16,406 nt of DNA, taken from positions 1 to 16,406 of the forward strand of contig JAKAEG010000026.1 in assembly GCA_021819985.1 (NCBI GenBank). Reading direction: 5' to 3'. A program made the translations under genes and the position numbers. Origin of the DNA: Nitrospirota bacterium (lineage in GTDB: Bacteria; Nitrospirota; Thermodesulfovibrionia; Thermodesulfovibrionales; JdFR-88). Below the pieces are notes generated by a model. The model saw nothing but the letters and a program-made list of their open reading frames with translations, had not been told where the DNA came from and made no database searches. Position 1 is the stretch's first letter. Each line of letters begins with the position of its first letter. Positions 1-6,152 of this stretch are shown here, piece by piece.

Positions 1-522
1 CGCCGCGAGGCGGACTTCCCTGCCGCCTGCTTTAAAACTTTTAGCGGCGAGTTTTGGGAATGTGTCGGTCGTCATTATGGCGGCCGCGACGTCCTCAAAG
101 CACGATGGATTTTTTGCTTTTTTTGACCCGGAGCGGGTATCTTCAGCGGCGGCTGAAAGCTTTGGTCTTATCCTCTCCATTGGCAAGGGAGCGCCTATAA
201 CGCCGGTTGAGGCAATGTAGACCGTCTCCTCTTCGACCCCAAGCCCAAGGGCGGCGATGCGGGCCATCTCATTGGCGTCGCGCATTCCCCTGGTTCCATT
301 ACAGACGTTTGCGTTTCCGCTGTTTGCGACAATCGCTCTGGCCTTGCCGCTTTTTATACGCTCGATATCCAGTTTTACAGGCGCGCCTTTTATTTTGTTG
401 GTGGTGAAAGCTCCGGCGATTGCCGCATCTTTTTCACTGAAGATCAACGCCAGATCAAGCCTGCCCGGCTTTTTAATGGCCGCTTCCGCAACCCCGAACC
501 TGAATCCCTTGGGGATTTTCAT
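1..522 (-). CDS. argJ: Bifunctional glutamate N-acetyltransferase / amino-acid acetyltransferase ArgJ, N-terminal part
   Basis: ArgJ moves the acetyl group from N-acetylornithine to glutamate, and in bifunctional forms also uses acetyl-CoA, in cytoplasmic arginine synthesis. The 174 visible residues carry family landmarks: ANSGNAN near residues 66-72, STGVIG at 105-110 and IMTTDT at 149-154. The alpha/beta self-cleavage threonine lies beyond the left edge, so processing and completeness cannot be judged. The ATG at 520-522 is chosen because the protein opens on the family pattern, with GGAG about 12 nt upstream. argC, the preceding pathway gene on this strand, lies 5.9 kb away, and an oppositely oriented signalling cassette fills the gap. 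argJ therefore probably has its own promoter. The assignment is secure; gene length is unknown. Confidence 0.95.
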   Translation of the reverse strand, partial: MKIPKGFRFGVAEAAIKKPGRLDLALIFSEKDAAIAGAFTTNKIKGAPVKLDIERIKSGKARAIVANSGNANVCNGTRGMRDANEMARIAALGLGVEEETVYIASTGVIGAPLPMERIRPKLSAAAEDTRSGSKKAKNPSCFEDVAAAIMTTDTFPKLAAKSFKAGGREVRLAA

Positions 523-561
523 GTTGTTTTCGGTCTCCAAAATCAGGATTTTAAAAAAATT

Positions 562-570
562 ATTATATCA
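562..570 (-). promoter_or_regulatory. Candidate extended -10 promoter for argJ
   Basis: Read on the minus strand this is TGATATAAT, a consensus extended -10 (TGn-TATAAT). The start site would be near 556, giving a leader of roughly 34 nt before the argJ ATG. No good -35 hexamer is visible, which is tolerated by extended -10 promoters. The surroundings are very AT-rich, so chance matches are likely. The placement is functionally sensible because argJ is separated from argC. Confidence 0.4.
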
Positions 571-591
571 GTTATTGAATTGTAAGGAGAG

Positions 592-621
592 TTGCCTAAT
601 TTATAAAAAAAGAAATATAAA
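592..621 (+). promoter_or_regulatory. Candidate promoter for the stressosome operon
   Basis: TTGCCT at 592-597 (4/6 to the -35 consensus) and TATAAA at 616-621 (5/6 to the -10) are 18 nt apart. Transcription would start near 628, inside the palindrome at 622-668, leaving a leader of about 160 nt. A second TATAAC at 728-733 lacks a properly spaced -35. In such AT-rich DNA chance matches are frequent, so this is only the best-spaced pair seen. Confidence 0.25.
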
Positions 622-668
622 AAATTAATAAATATCTAAAATTATAAATTTAAGATATTTATTAATTT
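622..668. repeat. 47-bp AT-rich near-perfect palindrome
   Basis: Arms 622-637 and 653-668 are exact reverse complements (16 bp). After one A/A mismatch (638/652) pairing resumes for 5 bp (639-643 with 647-651), leaving a 3-nt loop. Only two of the 47 bases are G or C. It could extrude as a cruciform, form a hairpin in RNA from either strand, or serve as an operator. No long U-tract follows on either side, so a classical terminator is less likely. Confidence 0.8.
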
Positions 669-774
669 AATCGATAAGAAAAGAAAATAAATGAATTTTA
701 GTTACATTTAGGATGAAAGACCCAATTTATAACTCACTGAAAAAATAAAAAAAATAAAAAAATCCGGCTGGGAA

Positions 775-782
775 AAAGGAGG
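775..782 (+). promoter_or_regulatory. Strong ribosome binding site for rsbR
   Basis: AAAGGAGG ends 8 nt before the ATG at 791, which is near-ideal and fixes the rsbR start. It is the only strong Shine-Dalgarno site in the five-gene operon. The later genes begin inside the end of the preceding one. Confidence 0.85.
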
Positions 783-790
783 ATGCGGGA

Positions 791-1618
791 ATGGCAAAGA
801 ACCGGCAGGCGAAGAACATCGAGGAGGGTATACACGATCTCACGATCTACAAAAAAGTACTGGACAATGTGCATGAAGAGATAATGCTTCTTGATACGGA
901 TTACAGAATACTGTGGGCCAACAAGGGGGTAATGGACAAGTACGGCTCAGCAAAGGCGGGCGTTATTTCTGAGCCCTGCTACAAGGTGACCCATGGCATT
1001 GATCATGTATGCAGGCCGCCACATGACATCTGCCCGATTGAAGAGGTGATGAAGGATGGCGGTCCGGTTACGGTCCTCCATACGCATTTTAACAGGAACG
1101 GAGACAAGATATATGCCGAGGTGACATCATATCCCGTTTATGACAACGGACGGATTACTGAATTCATCCATATCTCAAGAGACGTCACCGAAAGGGTCAT
1201 AGCGGAAGAGCGGCTGAAAGAGCATCAGAAGGCGATCATCGAATTATCCACCCCCGTCATTGAGGTATGGAAAGGGATTATCGCCCTGCCCCTTATCGGT
1301 ATCATAGACAGCAGCCGGGCAAGGCAGATAATGGAAAACCTTCTGGATGTTATTGTGAAGACAAGCGCTTCGATTGCCATCATAGACATAACCGGCGTGC
1401 CTATTGTGGACACGGAAGTAGCCGACAGGCTGATAAAGACGATAAAGGCGGCAATGCTTTTGGGCACCAGGTGCGTCATGGTGGGGATAAAGCCCGAGAT
1501 CGCGCAGAGCATGGTTCATCTTGGAGTGGACCTTTCCGGGGTCTCGACCTTTGCCAGCCTCCAGTCCGGTCTCGATTACGCATTCAGGGAGATGGGACTG
1601 AAGGTGGTGCCGCAATGA
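791..1618 (+). CDS. rsbR: RsbR-type stressosome scaffold/sensor protein (PAS-STAS)
   Basis: RsbR proteins build the stressosome core with RsbS and carry the sensory domain. Residues 18-140 form a PAS domain ending in the usual SRDVTER junction. A linker leads to a STAS domain at about 155-270. The STAS part closely resembles B. subtilis RsbR: the DITGVPIVDT segment places Thr208 at the first RsbT phosphorylation site, and IAQS places Ser240 where the second site is normally Thr. The PAS domain holds Cys63, His68, Cys74 and Cys81 (C-x4-H-x5-C-x6-C), also found in the kinase at the end of the operon. This suggests a metal, heme or thiol-redox signal; the ligand is unknown. It replaces the globin-like N-terminus of Bacillus RsbR, and there is no LOV cysteine motif. 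The stop overlaps the rsbS start (ATGA). Confidence 0.92.
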   Translation: MAKNRQAKNIEEGIHDLTIYKKVLDNVHEEIMLLDTDYRILWANKGVMDKYGSAKAGVISEPCYKVTHGIDHVCRPPHDICPIEEVMKDGGPVTVLHTHFNRNGDKIYAEVTSYPVYDNGRITEFIHISRDVTERVIAEERLKEHQKAIIELSTPVIEVWKGIIALPLIGIIDSSRARQIMENLLDVIVKTSASIAIIDITGVPIVDTEVADRLIKTIKAAMLLGTRCVMVGIKPEIAQSMVHLGVDLSGVSTFASLQSGLDYAFREMGLKVVPQ

Positions 1619-1986
1619 GCAAAATCCCTATTTTAAAGATTGAAGACATCCTGATCGCCTCTGTTCAAACCGAACTTCATGACAGGATGGCAGAAGACCT
1701 GCAGCACGATATTATGGAAGAGCTTGGCCGGACAAATGCCAGGGGTGTGCTCATTGATGTGACGGCCCTCGCCATTGTTGATTCATTTTTGGGCCGCATG
1801 ATCGGCGATACAGCCAAAATGACCCGCATGATGGGCGCGAAAACGGTGCTTGTCGGACTCCAGCCTGCTGTCGCTATCACCATGGTTGAACTCGGCATGG
1901 AGCTGGCTGGCATTCATACGGCCCTCAATATGGAAAAGGGGATTGATTGGCTGCGGCAAAACACCAAAAACAGGGCGATGCAATGA
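1615..1986 (+). CDS. rsbS: RsbS-type stressosome scaffold protein (single STAS domain)
   Basis: RsbS is the small STAS partner that, with RsbR, holds the kinase RsbT until a signal arrives. The 123-residue product is one STAS domain. The segment around residues 48-59 (DVTALAIVDSFL) puts Ser57 at the position phosphorylated by RsbT in B. subtilis RsbS. GLQPAVAITMVELGMEL at 81-97 is strongly RsbS-like. The start at 1615 overlaps the rsbR stop. The open frame extends upstream, but only as an out-of-frame shadow of rsbR. It overlaps rsbT by another ATGA. Confidence 0.93.
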   Translation: MSKIPILKIEDILIASVQTELHDRMAEDLQHDIMEELGRTNARGVLIDVTALAIVDSFLGRMIGDTAKMTRMMGAKTVLVGLQPAVAITMVELGMELAGIHTALNMEKGIDWLRQNTKNRAMQ

Positions 1987-2369
1987 AGGTCGAGCTGAAA
2001 ACAGTCGACGACATTATTATCTCGCGGTCAGCAATAAAAGATATGGCGAAGGAGATTGGTTTTGGGATCGTGGACCAGACAAAGATCGCCACGGCCGTAT
2101 CCGAGCTTGCCAGGAACATTGTTATCTATGCGGGAAGCGGCATATTGAATGTGAGCGCGGTAATGAAGAACGACAGAAAAGGTATTGAGATCATCTGTGA
2201 AGACCACGGACCTGGGATCGAGGACATCGGCCTTGCATTCAAAGACGGTTATTCGACATCGAAAGGGATGGGCATGGGGCTGCCCGGCGCCAGACGGCTG
2301 ATGGATGAGCTGGATCTTAAATCGGAAAAAGGAAAAGGCACGACGGTCATGATCAGGAAATGGTTATAA
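1983..2369 (+). CDS. rsbT: RsbT-type serine/threonine kinase (stressosome switch)
   Basis: RsbT is a GHKL-fold kinase that phosphorylates the STAS domains of RsbR and RsbS and, when released, activates a downstream partner. The 128-residue product has the N box SELARNIVIYA (40-50, Asn45), the G1 box EDHGPGI (73-79, Asp74) and a G2 box with GMGMGLPGARRLMDEL (95-110). It ends in IRKWL, and all of this is close to B. subtilis RsbT. The ATG at 1983 lies in the ATGA overlap with rsbS. The next gene begins 10 nt before its stop. No rsbV, rsbW or sigma-B is in the window, so the target is probably the kinase at 3373. Confidence 0.94.
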   Translation: MKVELKTVDDIIISRSAIKDMAKEIGFGIVDQTKIATAVSELARNIVIYAGSGILNVSAVMKNDRKGIEIICEDHGPGIEDIGLAFKDGYSTSKGMGMGLPGARRLMDELDLKSEKGKGTTVMIRKWL

Positions 2370-3376
2370 TCCCGATCATATCCGATATAGACGTCTTCAA
2401 GGCGAGGAGGGCGGGGAAAGAACTGGCAAGGGACCTGGGGTTCCTTCAGAACGCCTGTTCCATGATAGAGATCGTGGTATCCGAGCTGGCCTCGAATATC
2501 CTCAGATACGCAGGCCGCGGAACGATAAGCGTCAAGGCTGTTGATAACGGCATTGAAATAGTGAGCAAAGACGAAGGGCCTGGAATTGAAAATGTGGAAG
2601 AAATCTTGAAAGGCGCAAACAATAAAAAAAGCCTTAAGGGCCTTGGCATCGGGCTTGCCGGAGTCAAGAGGATGATGGATGAACTGGAGATCTGTTCAGG
2701 ACAAGGCAAAGGCAACACCATCATTGCAAAAAAGTGGATAAACGGCGCTCGCGGCATTGCCGGCATGAAACAGGATAATAATGTGCGCCTGTGCGGGCTT
2801 ATGAAATACGGAATTGTTTCCATCCCTGCATATGGGGCGGAAAGCAACGGCGACGCCTATGTTATCAGGGAGTCGTGCGATAAAAATATACTGATGGCGG
2901 TAATAGACGGACTCGGGCACGGCAAAGACGCCTGTGCCGCATCCAGTGAAGCCGCAAACTATATATTTGATAATCATATGAGGGGCCTCCCCTCGATAAT
3001 GGAAGGCTGCCACCATGCCCTGCTCCGGACGCGTGGCGCGGCCATAGGCATTGTGAGAATAAATCTTGAGGCGGGAAAAATTGCATTTGCCGGAGTGGGT
3101 AATGTGAGTGTAAGGATAAGAGGCAATACCGTCCTGAGGCCGGTGTCTTCAGCCGGGATTGTGGGCTACAACTTCAAACGGGCCATGGAAGATGAATACC
3201 CTTACCAAAAAGGGGACGTCATTGTTATGTACTCGGACGGGATTTCCGGCAGGTTCGATACGTCCGGTATGGCAGCCGGCGCTGATGAGCTTCAGATGTC
3301 GGCTGAAGACGCCGTCCGGGAATTCGGCAATGACAACGACGATAATACGATTATCGCCGGGAAAGAAGCGCAATGA
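2360..3376 (+). CDS. Fused RsbT-like ATPase and RsbX-like PP2C phosphatase
   Basis: Two stressosome activities sit in one 338-residue chain. Residues 1-127 are an RsbT-like GHKL domain: N box SELASNILRYA (41-51, Asn46), G1 DEGPGI (71-76), and GLGIGLAGVKRMMDEL (94-109). Residues 138-338 are a PP2C (SpoIIE/RsbX) phosphatase: NGDAYVI, DGLGHG (Asp183), RGAAIGIVRIN, VGNVSVRI, YSDGISG (Asp293) and DDNT (327-330), giving a full set of metal-binding aspartates. RsbX dephosphorylates phospho-RsbR and phospho-RsbS to reset the stressosome. The attached ATPase domain lacks the STS run of RsbT's lid and may bind the scaffold rather than phosphorylate it; this is inference. The start overlaps rsbT by 10 nt and the stop overlaps the kinase gene by 4 nt. 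Genes described as ATP-binding SpoIIE-family phosphatases have this layout. Confidence 0.88.
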   Translation: MVIIPIISDIDVFKARRAGKELARDLGFLQNACSMIEIVVSELASNILRYAGRGTISVKAVDNGIEIVSKDEGPGIENVEEILKGANNKKSLKGLGIGLAGVKRMMDELEICSGQGKGNTIIAKKWINGARGIAGMKQDNNVRLCGLMKYGIVSIPAYGAESNGDAYVIRESCDKNILMAVIDGLGHGKDACAASSEAANYIFDNHMRGLPSIMEGCHHALLRTRGAAIGIVRINLEAGKIAFAGVGNVSVRIRGNTVLRPVSSAGIVGYNFKRAMEDEYPYQKGDVIVMYSDGISGRFDTSGMAAGADELQMSAEDAVREFGNDNDDNTIIAGKEAQ

Positions 3377-5874
3377 ACGAACTCAGACAGGAATATATCA
3401 GGATCTTGTCGGCCTATCTGGAATCCGCCGGTGAAGCCGACCTGTTCAAGGCCCAGACTTTCGGCATCAGCTGCGTAGAGAAAGGCATGTCCGTATCGGA
3501 AGTGCTGAACATGCATTTCAATATACTGGAAACCGGCGAGGTGGCCCTGAGCAAGGACAAGCTTTTGAGCGCACAGAGATGCCTGCTCCAGGTAGCGTTT
3601 GCAATAAGCATTCACAGCAGCGCTGAGGCCTCGATCGAGAATGTGCTTGCCGCCCTTTATGACGAGACCGTGCTGCACTTTGAAAAAGAGCTGTATGAAC
3701 TGCAGAAGTCAAAGGACCAGTTCAGTACGCTTGTGCAGACTATCCCCGATATCGTCTATCTTATTGACAAGGACGGCATATTCCATTACATCAATAACGC
3801 CGTCCGAAGCCTGGGCTACGAGCCCCAGGAGCTGATGGGCAAGCATTTCAGCTGCATTATATTTTCCGCCGACCTACCTGCCGTCAGCAGGACCGAGGTC
3901 CTGAAAAGGATGTCCGGCAAGATAACCGGCGATGATAATGCCCCGAAGCTTTTTGATGAACGCAGGACAGGCAAAAGAAAGACGACCGGCCTTGAGGTAC
4001 GGCTTTTGACAAAAAAGCGGGAAATGCACAACGCGTTTATTGAAACATACGGAGAACCCGAGGTCGAAGCTGAAATAAACAGCTCCGGTCTGTTTGTGAC
4101 TGAGGCCGCTGTCCGGAAGGGCAGCCAGACAAAAGATACAATCAGGGTATTTTTCGGGACGGTCGGCGTTATCAGGGACATCACGGCGCGCAAGCAGCTG
4201 GAGGCAGAGCTGAGGGTGCATCATGAGCGGCTCGAAACCCTGGTGGAAGAGCGGACTGCCGAGCTGATGAACGCCAATAATGAACTGCGCAAGGTAATAG
4301 ATGTGCGCCAGCAGATCGAAGAAGCGCTGCAAGACTCTGAAGAACGTTTCAGAGACAGAGAGCAGTTCATCCGGCGCATCCTTGAGAGCGTGGATGAGGG
4401 GTTTATTGTCATAGACCGCGATTATAAAATTATCCTGACAAACAAGGCCTACTGCGAACAGATGAAGTTGTCTGAGAATGATATTGTCGGCAGACAATGC
4501 CATGATATCTCGCACCGCCTGGACAAGCCATGTTTTTATGGCGGGGAGGAGTGCGCGCCTGCCCATACCTTCAAAACAGGCATGCCGTATTTTGCGGTGC
4601 ATACGCATTATGACAGCAAAGGCGAACCTCTTTACATAGAGACAAAATCATTCCCCATGACCGACAGTTCAGGGAAAATAGTAACGGTCATAGAGACCAT
4701 GAATAACATAACGGAAAAGAGAAGGCTCGAGGAGCAGCTCAGGCATACACAGAAGATGGAGAGCATCGGCACCCTCGCAGGCGGCATAGCTCACGACTTT
4801 AACAACATGCTCCATATCATTACCGGTTATGCCGGACTGATGCAGATGAGGATGAAACCTGAGGACCCTCTGATGGACCATCTGAAACAGATACTTACCG
4901 CAGGAGAAAGTGCGTCCTATCTGACGAAAGGACTCCTTGCTTTCAGCAGAAAGCAGGTTATGGAGATAAAGAGTGTAAATCTCAAGGAGGTGATAAACGG
5001 TTTTAAAAAGATGCTCGCAAGGATCATCGGCGAGGATATCGACCTCAGGATAAACCTTTATGATGAGGATTTGATCGTTAAAGCCGATATAGCGCAAATT
5101 AATCAGATGCTGATGAACCTTGCAACCAATGCCAGAGATGCCATGTCAAAGGGCGGAATTCTTACAATAGAGACGGTATCGTTCCGGATGGAGAGGGAAT
5201 TCATAAGAAAGCATGGATATGGCGAGACTGGAAGGTATGCCCTTATAACCGTTTCAGATACCGGCGCCGGCATGAACGAAAAGACGAGGGAGAGGATATT
5301 TGAGCCATATTTCACCACAAAAGACCTTGGGAAAGGCACAGGACTGGGGCTTTCAATAGTCTACGGCATAGTAAGGCAGCATGCCGGATATATAAACTGC
5401 TCCAGTGATCCCGGCAAGGGGGCCACGTTCAGGATATATATACCCCTGGCGCAATCAGACGCCGTGAAGGGGGAAGATGAAAATAAAGAGGTTGCCCTGG
5501 CGGGAGGCGGCTCGGAGACCATTCTTGTGGCCGAAGATAATGAAGGGGTCAGGAAGCTTACAACAGACATACTTGAAGCGGCCGGCTACGCAATTATATG
5601 CGCAACTGACGGGGATGAGGCTGTAAACAAATTCAAGGGAAATAAAGACGGCATCCATCTCCTTTTATTTGATGTGATAATGCCCAATAAGAGCGGCAAG
5701 GATGCATACGAGGACATAAAAGGGATCAGGCATGATATAAAGGCGATATTTATGAGTGGTTATACGGCAGATAATATTCAGGGGTTCGGAATTGAAGATG
5801 GCATAGACTTTATCTCAAAACCTGTCTCGCCGAATGAGCTGCTCAGGAAAATCAGGGAATTGCTGGATAAATAA
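3373..5874 (+). CDS. Hybrid histidine kinase with RsbU-like RsbT-binding N-terminus, two PAS domains and receiver
   Basis: Likely output of the stressosome, 833 residues. Residues 1-110 resemble the N-terminal RsbT-binding domain of RsbU (Y8, L12-S13-x-Y15, A27-Q28-x-F30, E43-V44-L45 and H48 follow the RsbU pattern). PAS1 is about 112-275, with a long insertion around 180-255. A coiled coil fills 275-330. PAS2, about 331-450, carries Cys376, His381, Cys387 and Cys394 with the same spacing as RsbR. The kinase core has the H box GGIAHDFNN (His474), N box NLATNARDA (582-590), G1 DTGAGM (629-634) and G2 GKGTGLGL (653-660). A receiver at 715-833 has E721/D722, phospho-acceptor Asp767, Ser795 and Lys816. 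No membrane segment or DNA-binding domain is present, so it is cytoplasmic and needs another protein for output. No such regulator lies in the window. The start lies in an ATGA overlap with the phosphatase gene. Confidence 0.9.
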   Translation: MNELRQEYIRILSAYLESAGEADLFKAQTFGISCVEKGMSVSEVLNMHFNILETGEVALSKDKLLSAQRCLLQVAFAISIHSSAEASIENVLAALYDETVLHFEKELYELQKSKDQFSTLVQTIPDIVYLIDKDGIFHYINNAVRSLGYEPQELMGKHFSCIIFSADLPAVSRTEVLKRMSGKITGDDNAPKLFDERRTGKRKTTGLEVRLLTKKREMHNAFIETYGEPEVEAEINSSGLFVTEAAVRKGSQTKDTIRVFFGTVGVIRDITARKQLEAELRVHHERLETLVEERTAELMNANNELRKVIDVRQQIEEALQDSEERFRDREQFIRRILESVDEGFIVIDRDYKIILTNKAYCEQMKLSENDIVGRQCHDISHRLDKPCFYGGEECAPAHTFKTGMPYFAVHTHYDSKGEPLYIETKSFPMTDSSGKIVTVIETMNNITEKRRLEEQLRHTQKMESIGTLAGGIAHDFNNMLHIITGYAGLMQMRMKPEDPLMDHLKQILTAGESASYLTKGLLAFSRKQVMEIKSVNLKEVINGFKKMLARIIGEDIDLRINLYDEDLIVKADIAQINQMLMNLATNARDAMSKGGILTIETVSFRMEREFIRKHGYGETGRYALITVSDTGAGMNEKTRERIFEPYFTTKDLGKGTGLGLSIVYGIVRQHAGYINCSSDPGKGATFRIYIPLAQSDAVKGEDENKEVALAGGGSETILVAEDNEGVRKLTTDILEAAGYAIICATDGDEAVNKFKGNKDGIHLLLFDVIMPNKSGKDAYEDIKGIRHDIKAIFMSGYTADNIQGFGIEDGIDFISKPVSPNELLRKIRELLDK

Positions 5875-5957
5875 TGCGCGGATAAAGATAACGTGTAAAG
5901 ACATCAGTCTCGTATGAGGAGACGGGCTTTTCAATGAGGGCATGCTTCCGGTCTTAC

Positions 5958-6001
5958 TATCAGGACTGCACTTTTTGCCGCTTCTACTTAGTTTCCTGAT
6001 A
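5958..6001. repeat. 8-bp inverted repeat overlapping a promoter -10
   Basis: TATCAGGA (5958-5965) and TCCTGATA (5994-6001) are exact reverse complements separated by 28 nt. The right arm overlaps the TG and first bases of the candidate extended -10 at 5997-6005. The repeat could be an operator for a dimeric regulator or a chance hairpin. Confidence 0.4.
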
Positions 6002-6005
6002 TAAT
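5997..6005 (+). promoter_or_regulatory. Candidate extended -10 promoter for the small membrane protein gene
   Basis: TGATATAAT is a perfect TGn-TATAAT extended -10. A partial -35 (TTGCCG, 5975-5980) is 19 nt upstream. The predicted start near 6012 leaves a leader of about 140 nt. The 12-mer CTGATATAATAA here (5996-6007) recurs inverted at 560-571 in front of argJ. Confidence 0.42.
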
Positions 6006-6152
6006 AAGTGAGTGCCGCAAATACATCTTTCAGGAATTCAGGCTTACGCAGCGGATCAATCAGGCGTAAAAATCACTCTGAGCATGAAAATGACAGCCCT
6101 ATAGTTGTGCTTAAAAATGGTTGTAGGTATAACAGCGAAGGAGAAGTTCAAG

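Larger units (their letters stand above)
523..790. other. AT-rich intergenic region between divergent argJ and rsbR
   Basis: This 268-nt gap separates the divergent argJ and stressosome genes. From about 545 to 765 it is almost entirely A and T, unlike the flanking genes. It holds a 47-bp AT palindrome (622-668), several TATA-like boxes on both strands, three A-tracts (740-762) and the rsbR ribosome binding site. No credible small gene is seen. It must hold the promoters for both transcripts. The base composition is compatible with a junction where foreign DNA was inserted. Confidence 0.7.
5875..6152 (+). other. Intergenic region between the kinase gene and the small membrane protein gene
   Basis: This 278-nt gap holds a weak hairpin (5907-5923), an 8-bp inverted repeat (5958-6001), a consensus extended -10 (5997-6005), a second small stem (TTACGC 6044-6049 with GCGTAA 6064-6069) and the Shine-Dalgarno site at 6138-6143. 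No other gene is convincing. If transcription starts near 6012, the leader is about 140 nt, long enough for a regulatory RNA. I recognise no known riboswitch class in it. Confidence 0.5.

Noticed and set aside
257..628. A 123-codon plus-strand frame opposite argJ
   Set aside because: It is antisense to clear ArgJ motifs, and its end runs into AT-rich non-coding DNA.
545..790. A sigma-54 promoter for the stressosome operon
   Set aside because: No GG-N10-GC core with the usual surrounding bases is present.
791..1210. A blue-light LOV domain in RsbR
   Set aside because: The flavin-binding cysteine motif of LOV domains (NCRFLQ-like) is absent; the cysteines have a different arrangement.
5907..5930. 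Hairpin GTCTC/GAGAC followed by CTTTT as terminator of the kinase operon
   Set aside because: The stem is only 5 bp with a 7-nt loop and only four T follow; too weak to call.
6105..6133. TTGTGC and TATAAC, 17 nt apart, as promoter of the small membrane gene
   Set aside because: Transcription would begin inside the Shine-Dalgarno site, so the mRNA could not be translated properly; the extended -10 at 5997 is better placed.
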